64,000 nucleotides of DNA, taken from the NCBI GenBank assembly GCA_963971285.1, contig OZ020258.1, positions 11,304,614-11,368,613 of the forward strand. Reading direction: 5' to 3'. This document shows, in pieces, positions 9,701 to 16,573 of this stretch; within the stretch, counting starts at the first letter, position 1; the number at the start of each line of letters is the position of its first letter. The position numbers and the translations under genes are program-made. Origin of the DNA: Astropecten irregularis (taxonomy: Eukaryota > Echinodermata > Asteroidea > Paxillosida > Astropectinidae). The notes beneath the pieces are model-generated. The model was not told the origin of the DNA. It did not search any database and was given only the letters and a program-made list of their open reading frames with translations.

Positions 9701-11374
9701 TCATCCAATAACCACAAGGGAAACTGACTGAACTTAAAGTAATTGAAAAGTGATCAAAGAAAAATTGACTGGAGCAGGATTCGAACTGGCGACCTCCTGA
9801 ATACCGTAGAGGCGCTCTACCAACTGAGCTATCCAGCCCAACGTTGGTGGTGACCCCAATAGTCAATTATCTTTGTTCGTATGGCAGTCAGAAGCCACGA
9901 AACCACGCACACACTGCCACATCCCAGGGATCATTTCTGGGATATAGCGGTATGTGCGTGGTTCCATGGCTTCTGACTGCCAAATGAACAAAGATAATTG
10001 ACCATTGGGGACACAACCAACCGTAAGGCTGGATAGCTCAGTTGGTAATCTACAAACTTAATAGGATATTATGGACTGAATATTCCCAATGCCTAGCTAC
10101 ACAAACCCATTTCACCATGTATTTCTTGCTTAAATACTCTTTGCAGTGATGTCAATAGGGAGATATTTTGCATCGAAAAGTAAGCATTTAAGGAGAATGC
10201 CAAATTAAAACAGTTTGAGATCCACAATGTGGCACAAAAAATTCCAGACAGGTTGGGTTACTGTAACTAAGTACACTTTTACCTTCAGCTTATTTGATCT
10301 TGCTGTCAATGAACTCAATTGGTTTTACCTTTGATCATGTGTAATCAATTTACTGGTATGACCTTATCAAAGTTTGCTTCATTTTTGGCAGATTTACCTG
10401 AAGGAACATGATTTCTCTAAACGTCCGCTGGGCATCGGTCTGGTTCCTGAATGCATCAAAGATCTTCTTGAGGGCGACAACATCTCCATTCCGTCTATCG
10501 ATGGCCTTCCAGACAATGCCATAGGCCTGAACCAAGCAAATTGCACATCATCCATTAATTTAACACAGATTTTCTATTACAGTTTAACTTGTTGATCTAG
10601 GCCTACCACTAGGACTATTTACAGTGATTTAAGAAGTAGTCAGGTGCTGGGCATGCAAAGCTCCTCAGTTTATGGAAATCAAGACAGGGTACAAGTCTGA
10701 CATTTTTCGTTTGCGTACGATACGCATTGGCCTGAACCCCCCCTCCCCCCTGTACACAAGGCGTACGCATCGGTAACATCCCCCCACCCCACCCCCCTTT
10801 GTGCGTACATACTTTATCATTATGGACGGCCCCTTACTTACTGGGTCTAGTCACACCGGATTTGTAAATCCGACGATCACGATTCCAAGATTTGCTGCAA
10901 CAGAACAACTGATCTCCAAAGAGATCAGTGGTGGAGCAGCGGCAAATTGATGGAGTCAGTGGTGGTAAACTTAAAATGGAGGCTGCGCCAATCACCATCT
11001 GGGTTTTGTTCATCAATCGTAAACATGGTAAAACATGAATTTTCATCATGGAATGATCGTGAGCAGGTGAGTACAAATAAATGCTCTGAACTTCATCCCT
11101 GACATTTTGAGAATTGGCGGTTTTCAAGCCGATTTGTGATGTCACTAATTTAAAAAATCATAGGCCCCTACTCAGGATACTGCGCTGTTAAGAATGGGAA
11201 GTTCTTGTATTTCCGACACTGTCCAAACAATTCCACCACATTGCCTTTGTTGGCAAGACCACGATCATCAAAATAAGGAATGGAGACTTTTTAACACGTC
11301 ATACTCACCCCTTTCCCCAACCTTCTTTTGATTTCATATTTTCGCAGGATATGGCTTTCGATATCTGAGCTCAT
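645..11374 (-). CDS. MAPK15: MAPK15 (ERK7/ERK8) atypical MAP kinase, ten coding exons, 3' end off or near the left edge
   Basis: Joined exons (high to low coordinates): 11374-11309, 10526-10398, 9609-9519, 8247-8117, 7428-7259, 5766-5569, 4320-4186, 3401-3296, 2430-2247, 749-645. Every junction is GT-AG and every phase agrees, giving about 438 residues without a stop; human MAPK15 has 544. Seen in the protein: GKGAYG at 20-25, Lys42 in VALKK, alpha-C Glu60, Phe92 as gatekeeper, HRDHK at 135-139, DFG at 155-157, activation motif TEY at 177-179, RWYRAPE at 183-189, DMWSVGC from 202, then a basic Pro/Ser/Ala-rich tail. Known of the family: MAPK15 is a constitutively autophosphorylating proline-directed Ser/Thr kinase with roles at basal bodies and cilia, in autophagy and in protein turnover. 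TEY plus the tail just after the kinase fold sets it apart from ERK1/2 and NLK. The kinase domain is complete and intact; the stop codon was not found. Confidence 0.96.
1555..1703. repeat. Short inverted-repeat element with GGTTGATTTCAC-type ends
   Basis: The ends read AGGGTTGATTTCACAAAGCC and the inexact complement TTTGATGAAATAGACC. The same kind of ends recur at 30283-30406, 40304-40455 and, more distantly, 60829-60975, so this is a dispersed family of 120-150 bp elements. Confidence 0.55.
1855..2102. repeat. Element with GGCTC-rich inverted ends (family copy 1)
   Basis: About 250 bp whose ends are arrays of six-base GGCTC(A/C/T)-type units in opposite orientation, terminating in a CGTTTACGAAA-like motif. 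The core (CAACCTATATTTTCAGCATA on one strand; TCAAACTAGAGAATCTA) is shared with copies at 8358-8577 and 16574-16800. Confidence 0.7.
2247..2430 (-). CDS. MAPK15: MAPK15 coding exon 9 (residues 343-404), start of the C-terminal tail
   Basis: This 184-base exon codes [14 protein letters not shown], then a Pro/Ala-rich stretch ([16 protein letters not shown]) and a Ser/Gly/Pro segment ending in QPAYS. A basic helix straight after LYE and then low-complexity Pro-rich sequence is the normal layout of MAPK15 tails. Acceptor TTCGTTGCAG and donor GTAAAT. Little sequence conservation is expected here, so support comes from phase, splice sites and composition. Confidence 0.88.
2613..3032. mobile_element. 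Non-autonomous hAT-type element with 8-bp target duplication
   Basis: 420 bp bounded by inverted ends AAGTGCTGGGC and AAGTGCTAGGA (complement) and flanked on both sides by TTCATCAT (2605-2612 and 3033-3040). Inside are subterminal GGTTAACGGTTA / ATAACCGGATAA motifs in both orientations. An 8-bp duplication and C/AAGTGCTGGG-like ends are hAT hallmarks; no transposase frame is present. Confidence 0.88.
3115..3167. repeat. 26-bp stem cruciform/hairpin
   Basis: AATCCATATTCACAGAG is followed by CAACAGTT, then the exact mirror complement with a single mismatch and almost no loop. It lies in MAPK15 intron 8 and is not obviously the end of a larger element. Confidence 0.8.
3296..3401 (-). CDS. MAPK15: MAPK15 coding exon 8 (residues 307-342)
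   Basis: This 106-base exon codes [20 protein letters not shown] followed by [15 protein letters not shown], the C-terminal extension that packs back on the kinase domain in MAP kinases. It was found by extending the HPYV reading frame across the intron; it is too short to stand out by itself. Ends phase 0 at GTGAGC. Confidence 0.93.
3402..4185. other. MAPK15 intron 7
   Basis: 784-bp intron. It contains the TTAA element at 3582-3899; the rest is AT-rich sequence with nothing recognisable. Confidence 0.7.
3582..3899 (+). mobile_element. TTAA-inserted short element, family C (copy 1)
   Basis: About 318 bp from TTAA to TTAA. It starts TTAAAGGCAGCATACAGGAT and ends in the inexact complement of the same terminus. 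Further copies are at 17565-17943 and 27309-27706. Ends of the form TTAA plus AGG are those reported for T2/Kolobok-type elements; it has no transposase. Confidence 0.82.
4186..4320 (-). CDS. MAPK15: MAPK15 coding exon 7 (residues 262-307)
   Basis: This 135-base exon codes [20 protein letters not shown] then [24 protein letters not shown], the helix H and I end of the kinase fold, with the conserved Arg in PEKRLTA. Donor GTGTGT and acceptor CACTGTAG are both in the expected phase. Confidence 0.96.
4395..4925. mobile_element. Non-autonomous hAT-type element rich in GTACTCG repeats
   Basis: 531 bp with ends CAATGTTGTAGTACTCG and (complement) CAGTGTTGTAGTCGAGTAC, flanked by identical 8-bp GATAACAC (4387-4394 and 4926-4933). 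Both subterminal regions carry many TACTCG units. This combination is a textbook hAT signature; the short open frames inside are products of the repeat and not genes. Confidence 0.93.
5344..5529 (+). pseudogene. 3' end of a non-LTR retrotransposon (LINE) ORF, decayed
   Basis: One frame reads [15 protein letters not shown]; a single-base shift later a second frame reads [20 protein letters not shown] and ends in EEE and a stop at 5527-5529. RTG...K...(C x C ... H ... C) is the usual C-terminus of jockey/CR1-like LINE polyproteins. This is a 5'-truncated, frameshifted relic inside MAPK15 intron 6. Confidence 0.75.
5569..5766 (-). CDS. MAPK15: MAPK15 coding exon 6 (residues 196-262)
   Basis: This 198-base exon finishes Arg196 and codes [20 protein letters not shown] through [20 protein letters not shown] to SSILDKVSV, plus two bases of Arg262. 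It covers helix F (invariant Asp202 in DMWS) and the MAPK-insert region. Donor GTAAGA; acceptor CCCCTTACAG. Confidence 0.96.
5822..6170. mobile_element. Foldback element with long inverted arms and 10-bp flanking duplication
   Basis: Arms of roughly 150 bp contain a TTTGCGGAAACACCATGTAA segment and, in the left arm, five degenerate copies of CGCACTTCTATATCGTT. The centre is a GACTAGAGCAGACTAG palindrome. TCAGATGTCA flanks both sides (5812-5821, 6171-6180). A shortened relative lies at 32394-32511. Long arms and about 10-bp duplication would fit a Mutator-like foldback. Confidence 0.8.
6197..6539 (+). repeat. tRNA-derived SINE with ATT-repeat tail
   Basis: The head has an A-box-like GGTGGCAAGTGCGTTAGGC and a perfect B box GGTTCAAATCC (6250-6260), followed by about 260 bp of body and a (ATT)n tail to 6539. 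The body ends GAGTAAGGATGATTAGCCTC, of which a remnant exists near 1278-1335. Confidence 0.85.
7259..7428 (-). CDS. MAPK15: MAPK15 coding exon 5 (residues 140-196), DFG to APE activation segment
   Basis: This 170-base exon codes [20 protein letters not shown], a linker ([16 protein letters not shown]), then [19 protein letters not shown]. It holds the DFG metal-binding motif (155-157), the TEY dual phosphorylation motif (177-179) and the APE motif. It ends with two bases of the Arg196 codon at donor GTCAAA, a weaker donor than its neighbours, which is supported by the exact phase fit to exon 6. Confidence 0.96.
7478..7890. repeat. Foldback element, arms about 110 bp
   Basis: The left arm (GTTTATCACTTCAAGATTCA ... 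TGTAGAATTTGAGCTAAAT) is complementary to the right arm (GCTCAAATTCTACATGGTGA ... AATCTTGAAGTGATAAACAG). The left edge reads CAGGGTGTCCCAGAAAAA, a terminus commonly seen on mariner-like elements. Boundaries are approximate. Confidence 0.72.
7957..8031 (+). repeat. SINE 3' end with ATC-repeat tail
   Basis: GGAGCCGGCACCTTTGAATG leads to GGCGCTATATAAATGC and (ATC)n, the classic 3' end of deuterostome and mollusc tRNA-SINEs. The head is missing. Confidence 0.6.
8117..8247 (-). CDS. MAPK15: MAPK15 coding exon 4 (residues 96-139), catalytic loop reads HRDHK
   Basis: The 131-base exon completes Asp96 and codes [20 protein letters not shown] through [13 protein letters not shown], ending phase 0 at GTGAGT. 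Asp137 is the catalytic base and Lys139 the transfer-loop lysine. Residue 138 is His, where most MAP kinases have Leu; from memory human MAPK15 has Gln here, so the position is variable in this family and kinase activity is not excluded. A single-base error (CTC read as CAC) is the alternative. Confidence 0.95.
8358..8577. repeat. Element with GGCTC-rich inverted ends (family copy 2)
   Basis: 220 bp with ends GGGCCTTTCTCAAAGCTCGG and complement, and the same core as copies at 1855-2102 and 16574-16800. The flanks (TGGTATCCT ... CCTGAATACC) match a continuous stretch near 35650, so it is inserted in an older repeat. Confidence 0.7.
9226..9305. repeat. Fragment of a dispersed repeat containing GATCCTGCTAGGATC
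   Basis: CTTCGATCCTGCTAGGATCG and TCAGGCCCTCCGAACTCCAA recur in reverse at about 42440-42515 and in degraded form at 21898-21966; related wording appears inside the duplicated unit near 17.53 and 18.6 kb. Confidence 0.6.
9519..9609 (-). CDS. MAPK15: MAPK15 coding exon 3 (residues 66-96)
   Basis: This 91-base exon codes [14 protein letters not shown] through DIYLVFEYM and one base of the next codon (Asp96). It contains strands beta 4 and 5 and the hinge. Phe92 sits at the gatekeeper position, where ERK1/2 have Gln, as in other MAPK15 proteins. Donor GTGAGT; acceptor CATCTCGCCAG. Confidence 0.95.
9738..9945 (-). repeat. tRNA-like SINE (minus copy)
   Basis: Contains a tRNA-like body at 9766-9838 (minus): acceptor GGCTGGA pairs with TCCAGTC (one G-T), D-arm GCTCAGTTGGTAGAGC, T-loop TTCGAAT. 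The anticodon and T stems are mispaired, so it is not called as a functional tRNA gene. The same 5' leader, body and tail occur at 39803-40005, which marks it as a mobile repeat. Confidence 0.78.
9930..10047 (+). repeat. tRNA-like SINE (plus copy, truncated after the D-arm)
   Basis: The leader (GGGATATAGCGGTATGTGCG ... TTGACCATTGGGGACAC) and the first 21 bases of the tRNA-like body (GGCTGGATAGCTCAGTTGGTA, minus the last base) are present, then similarity stops. It abuts the minus copy head to head, forming a palindrome at 9895-9990. Confidence 0.72.
10398..10526 (-). CDS. MAPK15: MAPK15 coding exon 2 (residues 23-65)
   Basis: This 129-base exon, phase 0 at both ends, codes [12 protein letters not shown] through REIMFLQ. 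It holds the end of the glycine-rich loop, the ATP-anchoring Lys42 in VALKK and the alpha-C glutamate (Glu60 in FREI). The wording [17 protein letters not shown] is diagnostic for the ERK7/8 branch. Acceptor ...GGTTCAG and donor GTAAAT. Confidence 0.97.
10527..11308. other. MAPK15 intron 1
   Basis: 782-bp intron. It has C-rich runs with GCGTACG motifs at 10705-10810 that look like the edge of a degraded transposon, and nothing coding. Confidence 0.6.
11309..11374 (-). CDS. MAPK15: MAPK15 coding exon 1 (residues 1-22)
   Basis: The 66-base exon codes [20 protein letters not shown] followed by KG, the usual start of ERK7-type kinases, and ends phase 0 at a GTGAGT donor. The glycine-rich loop is split here: GKG is in this exon and AYG opens the next. 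The ATG is preceded by GCAAAA, an acceptable context with A at -3. The exon is too short to be found as an open frame; it was found by searching for the expected RLGKG followed by a donor. Intron 1 is 782 bp. Confidence 0.93.
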
Positions 11375-11988
11375 TTTTGCAAACTATCCGCGACAGTAGC
11401 GCGGAATGTAGCATCAATTTGTATATGAGGTATTATCCCCTATGCCCCTCCCTGTACAATACGTTATGCAGGATAAGGTCTCCCGACTATACAATTTGAT
11501 ATTTTCAAGCAGGCAGTTCGTGTCAACCTGCTCACTCATTAAGCTTCCGCGGTAAAAACATAAAATGGCCAGATTTTCGACATTTTTCCTCTTATTTGAT
11601 AAAAAAATAAGATGTGTAAAAGATATAGTTAAAGTTTGGGTCCAGGTTTAGCATAATTCATAAGGATATAACCCCCGTTTTATACTTAATGTAAAATCCA
11701 TAATGATCAGCGGATGAATATTGAACTTTTTTAGCGGGTTAATGAATTGACAGGTAATAATCATGCGTGGAATTATGCCGGCCGGTGCCAAGGCAACCGA
11801 CGCGCTGTGACATCATGTTGCACCCGGAAGTCGTTTAAAATAACTGCAGAATAGCAACATCCACTACTGTGCTAGCGGAGCATTCAGTTGTTCAGAAACG
11901 GAATCAATTTTTAGCTAGAAAGGCTGGTCACAGTTACTATTCATTCAAACCATAATAAATTTTCACAGATTTACCTTTAACTTAGAGG
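11375..11988. other. MAPK15 upstream/promoter region
   Basis: About 600 bp between the MAPK15 start codon and the hAT nest. It contains the X-box/ETS cluster at 11784-11831. No TATA box was recognised. The 5' UTR end of MAPK15 cannot be set from sequence. Confidence 0.55.
11784..11831. promoter_or_regulatory. RFX X-box plus CRE-like and ETS motifs upstream of MAPK15
   Basis: GGTGCCAAGGCAAC (11784-11797) matches the palindromic RFX X-box GTTGCCATGGCAAC at 12 of 14 positions. It is followed by a CRE-like TGACATCA and by CCGGAAGT (ETS core, ending 11831). RFX X-boxes mark promoters of cilium genes, and MAPK15 acts at basal bodies and cilia, so a role in driving MAPK15 is a reasonable inference. 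It may also serve a divergent plus-strand transcript. Confidence 0.55.
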
Positions 11989-12239
11989 TTATGAAGCAGG
12001 GGCGTAGCTACGGGGGGGGGGGGGGGGCCTGGGGGGCACGTGCCCCCCACAAATTCTGTGTGCCCCCCCAGGTGCACCCCCCCCCAAAAAAAAAATCGTG
12101 GGTATAGAAAAAAAATTAAGTGTTATATGCAGGGTATGATAGCTATAAAGGAAATAAAAACAACTTAACAGCTTCTACTGTTCCAAAATTATATTTTTTA
12201 CTTTCAGCAAATGTTCCTGAGTCCTTAAAACCCTACAGT

Positions 12240-14204
12240 CAGGGGCGTAGCTACGGGGGGGGGGGGCCTGGGCAAATTCTGAGTGCCCCCCCAGGTGCCC
12301 CCCACAAAAATCATGGGTAGGAAAAAAAGGTAAGCGTATATCATAGCGATAGCTATGAAGGAAATAAAAAGAACTTAATATCTTCTATTGTTCCAGAATG
12401 ATAGTCCTTAAAAACCTAGATTGAAGAAATCTGTGCAACATTTCAGACTATCAGACTAATTCTCGTCTATATATACGGCCGTCCGTGCGGCCGTAAAAAA
12501 TTGCATCTTCGTAACCGTTTTTACCCCAAACTTTCCCAAAATCAAAGCCCTGCCCTCTTTCCACACAATCAATCTTGCGAATAGTAATAATATATTGATG
12601 AGGACACCATTTTCTTTATAGTTATCGTACCCTTCCGGATAACCCTTAGTCCTTACCAAACAAAATGAAGAAGGAACTTGAAAGTAAATTTTGTGAAAAA
12701 ACATGTATTACCCCACCCCTACGAAATGGTAATCTCCCCCAAAAATCCTACATGTAGGTACGCCCTGTATACTTATGTCTTGTGAACAAAGTTTAAAATT
12801 TTCCACATTTTTCCACTAGATTGAATTTCTCCCGCTCAAGAGTGTTGGATTAAAAAAAACATAAGCAAGTAAAAACATGAATAAATAATAAATTTATTGG
12901 AACAAATGACCCCAAAATAAGGCTCAGATTTTACCAGAGAATATCTAGAATCCCTGAGCTTCCATTGCCCTTAAGCGGGCACTGGACCCCGGCCGTAAGG
13001 ACTCCGCACTCATTTCTCATATTGTGAAATCACAAGTTTAAAACTAGATGTGTTTGTTGACAAACACTGAGCTGTTTCGCGTATGTTTTTATAAATAATA
13101 TGAAAAATAAATATGAACGCAATTGTCCCAGTACAGAGAAATTGGGGTGTTTTAATTGTCGTAAACAACTATAAGGAGCGTCGTCACTCGTCCATTAATA
13201 TACATATAGATACATGTACATACACACGACCATGAGAAACACAGAAATGGCAGAGTCTACTAAAGGCCAGCGCGCAAAGTATGTATGGTTGTGCATGGGA
13301 AACAGCAAAATGACTGATTTTCTAGCTCGTCGTACTATTTTTTTACATGTACACAATTGGCCCACTACTATGGATAGCCATATCAGCGGTCCAAGAATTT
13401 CCAAGGCCCGTGTTTTGTGTTATGTTTGACTCTAAATGGCAAAATTAATGATTAAAGAAAAATCAATAAAAATTCAATCGATGACGTCATCGTGACGTCA
13501 CTTCACATAAGGGATACTAGTTCCATTTCCTACCTACCAACCAAGTTTCATTTCGATCGGATATTCGCTTCTATGTGTTTCCGTGAAAAAATTGCATAAT
13601 TAATTATTCAAAAATCAATAAAAAATCAGCCGATGACGTCATCGTGACGTCACTTCAGATTTAGGATACTAGTACCATTCCCTACCTATCCACCAAGTTT
13701 CAGCACCATCGGATATTCCCTTATATGTGAATCAGAAAATCGGCTTTTTGATGACGTCATCATGACGTCACCACTTTTTGGTATTTTGTGGCATATGCCT
13801 GTAACATAACAAACATTTTACCGAAAGAATTTCGAAATTGCGATTTGTCGTTCAGGAGATATAAAGAAAAGGTCCAAAAATTGAATAATTCGTATAAAAT
13901 CACACGATGACGTCATCGACACGTGACTGCAATTTTTGTCTATAACACGTCCCCATATACTTGCATACCAAGTTTGAGTTGCATCGGACTTGCCGTTCCG
14001 GAGATAAAGAGCCCTAAAATTCGCACATTTATGATGACGTAATTGTGCACGTGATGACGTCACGATGACGTACTTACGCGGGACACTATTCGGGGTGGTG
14101 GTCTAACTACGTGCCAAGTATAAAGTTGATCGGAATTGGCATAATGGTAGAAGTGGCTCTTAGAAAACCCCTGTGTTATGTCTATGGGGAAAAAGTGGAA
14201 AAAG

Positions 14205-14246
<42 letters not shown>

Positions 14247-14384
14247 AAAAAATAACAAAAACAAAAGCTGTCTCGCTGCATGCGAAACAGCTAAAAAAAA
14301 AATTCTGGGTGCCCCCCCCCCCCACAAAATTCCAAGGCCCCCCCCAGTGCCCCCCCTACTGAAAAAATCCTTGCTACGCCGCTG
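12240..14384. mobile_element. Inner hAT-type element nested in the outer one
   Basis: 2145 bp with the same ends (CAGGGGCGTAGC ... GCTACGCCGCTG), flanked by CCTACAGT on both sides (12232-12239, 14385-14392). The outer sequence resumes in register (GAAGAAATCTGTGCAACATT), and the same words occur inside the inner copy near 12424, so both are one family. It carries an extra block of about 1.25 kb (13015-14280) with the octamer array and an A-rich run. Confidence 0.92.
13470..14140. repeat. Tandem array with paired TGACGTCA octamers
   Basis: Four to five degenerate units of 118-156 bp. Perfect TGACGTCA octamers start at 13482, 13493, 13634, 13645, 13752, 13763, 13908 and 14055; the first three pairs are exactly 11 bp apart. 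Between them is a repeated CCAAGTTTCA...ATCGGA segment (13551, 13698, 13970, degenerate at 14113). It lies inside the inner hAT-type element. Confidence 0.85.
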
Positions 14385-15039
14385 CCTACAGTGAAGAAAT
14401 CTGTGCAACATTTCAGTGTAAAAATGCAATTTTCTTACGCGCTTACGGTTGCGAACTTCAAAACAGCCCATCTGCCATTTTGTCTGGTTTGGCTAGTTAG
14501 TCTGGTCCCCAGATTGAATTTCTCCCGCTCAAGAGTGTTGTATTAAAAAGAAATAATGAAGTAATAATATAAATAAATGAATAAATTTATCGGAACAATT
14601 GCTTCCAAAATAAGGCTCAGATTGCACCAGAGAATATCTAGAACCCCTGAGCTTCCAGGGCCCTTAAGCGGGCCCTGGACCCCGGCCGCAAGGCCTTCTC
14701 GCTTATCCATGATTTTCCAGGGAGCGTGGAAATAAAATGCACCAATTCAATAGCGATGGATGCGTTTCGGGGCGATCAAAGCTAGCTAATTTTGTATTCC
14801 CCCTCTTTTTCAGCTCTTTTGGAGTCTTTCCGTTTCCTTTTTTTTTTTTTTTGCTTGAAGAAAAGGTTGCCCCACGCCCGCTGGATCCGCCCCCCCCCCC
14901 TCCTACATTTCTCATATTTTGCAAATCTTACATTTTGCCCCCCAGTGCCCCCCTGCTGAAAAAATCCTAGCTACGCCGCTGTTATGAAGATGGTGATGAT
15001 AATATCATAATATCATAATATCATCATTATATTATAAAC

Positions 15040-15661
15040 ACACCGTTTTGACAATGTTTCTGCCTGAAATGCTGTATTTATCCAGAAAAGAGTAAAACCA
15101 TTGACCAAAATTATTGTTGATCTTTTAAAGATCAAAAATAAAAGAGAAAACACTTAAAGGGATGGTACAGAACTGGTTTTTGCGACAAAACCGTTGCTGA
15201 CAGTGAAAGCACATTATATAATCCACCATATACCTTAACTGACAAACCTGTAGAAGTTTGAGGTCAATCAGCCATCTGGGTCACGAGAAAATAGTGAAAA
15301 CCTGTGTACACAGAAACTGTACACTTTTCAATGAATGAATAAAACGCTTCGAAGCGATTTATTCCAATCGGAAAATAGTTTCATTTATTTCTCAACGAAT
15401 ATGGCATTTCAGACAAAAACATTTCATGGGATGTTTTCTCCTATCATCACCATTATACTGTGTAAGTTTTATGTGAATCCGTGATCATGAAGTGTATTTT
15501 GTCTTACCAATTCTGTACCCTCCCTTTAAGAAATACTGTGGCCGTTTTTTACTGTTTTGTCAATTTTTTTTTACAGACGACTGTTATTGTATTTATCTTG
15601 GTATTTTTGCCCATGAATCTGTATTTCTTTGACAAAAAAAAAAGTATGATAATACCTTTAA
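15040..15661 (+). mobile_element. TTAA element family A, 5'-truncated, split by a family B element
   Basis: The family A body (ATGCTGTATTTATCCAGAAA, GATCTTTTAAAGATC, TTTTTGCCCATGAATCTG) is interrupted between AGAAAACAC and GAAATACTGTGG by the element at 15158-15525. Intact family A copies read straight through this point as GACTTAAGAAATACTGTGG, so the target TTAA can be seen. Confidence 0.88.
15158..15525. mobile_element. TTAA element family B inserted in family A, with TTAA duplicated
   Basis: The element runs AGGGATGGTACAGAACTGG to the inexact complement CCAATTCTGTACCCTCCCT. TTAA stands on both sides (15154-15157, 15526-15529), whereas the uninterrupted family A copy has a single TTAA at this site. 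This shows insertion at TTAA with duplication. Confidence 0.93.
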
Positions 15662-15704
15662 ACAAAGGCTGAAAATGCACTTTAAGCATCTGCCTACTAT
15701 GCAA

Positions 15705-16011
15705 CAGTGACGGTCATCTGTGAAAATTTCAGTCCCATACGGTGCCCACTTTTGAGAAAACAGTGAAAAACGGCTACATTATTTTTTTTAATCTTTTCTC
15801 GTTTAAATTTGATCTTTAAAAGATCAAAAATTATGTTGGTCACTGGTTTTACTAATTTCTGGATAAATACACCATTTCAGGCTGAAGAATTTTAACGGTA
15901 TGTTTCTATGATCACCTGGGTATGAAGATGGTGGTGTTCATACCCTGTAAGTTATACGTAAATCTGTGAACATTTCTGTTTTGGTTTCTTAAAGTATGAT
16001 ACTACCTTTAA
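15705..16011 (-). mobile_element. TTAA element family A, reverse copy, one end missing
   Basis: Shares the internal hairpin GATC...AAAAGATC and the segment TACACCATTTCAGGC with other family A copies, and ends in CATACTTT-like wording read as GTATGATACTACCTTTAA. The other terminus is lost. Confidence 0.8.
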
Positions 16012-16342
16012 AGGTAATAAATTATCACACTTTTTTGTCAAAGAAATACAGATCCGTGGGCACAAATATCAAGGAGGATACAATAACAGTCATCTGTGAA
16101 AATTTAAGGTTTTGAGAAAACAGTGAAAAACGGCCACAATATTTCTTAAGTCTTTCCTCTTTTATTTTTTATCTATAAAAGATCAAAAATAATGTTGGTC
16201 TCTGGTTTGACTCTTTTAGAGTCTTTTCTGGATAAATACAGCATTTCAGGCAGGAGAATTTTAACGGTATGTTTCTATCATCACCATTTGTATACACTGT
16301 AAGTTATCGGAACATTCGTAAAGATTTCTGTTTCATTGAATC
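16012..16342 (-). mobile_element. TTAA element family A, reverse copy abutting the previous one
   Basis: Begins at the same TTAA that closes the previous copy (16008-16011) and continues through GTCAAAGAAATACAGATCCG to TTTTAACGGTATGTTTCT, then diverges near 16342. Two copies share one TTAA. Confidence 0.8.
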
Positions 16343-16573
16343 ATAGCAAATCAACTTTCACTTCCGTTACATATTGGGATATAATAATTATGTTATAATC
16401 ATAGAAATGTGTTGAGTGCCAGTGAGCAGATGATACTGGACTCGGCCTTTTTGTCCGCGGTTTGCTTATTTCTCTCCCTACCCCGTGTTATTAAATACGT
16501 TGGAGAATTATATTTTATAATTATGAGAAATAAATTTTGGGACTACACTTCCCCTTTGAAAAAAACAAACTAA

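Larger units (their letters stand above)
9610..10397. other. MAPK15 intron 2
   Basis: 788-bp intron occupied by two head-to-head tRNA-like repeats (9738-10047). The rest is AT-rich with nothing recognised. Confidence 0.7.
11997..14981. mobile_element. Outer hAT-type element containing a second copy of its own family
   Basis: The left end CAGGGGCGTAGCTACGG and right end complement (CAGCGGCGTAGCTAGG) are flanked by TTATGAAG on both sides (11989-11996, 14982-14989). Removing the inner element (12240-14384) and one duplication leaves about 830 bp. G/C homopolymer runs lie just inside both ends. No transposase frame; non-autonomous. Confidence 0.92.

Noticed and set aside
9766-9838. Functional tRNA gene (minus strand)
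   Set aside because: Acceptor and D arms look right, but the anticodon and T stems are mispaired, and the same leader and tail recur elsewhere, so it is a SINE.
14190-14260. Lys-rich open frames around the A-run
   Set aside because: Poly-A and poly-C low complexity within the inner hAT-type element, not a gene.
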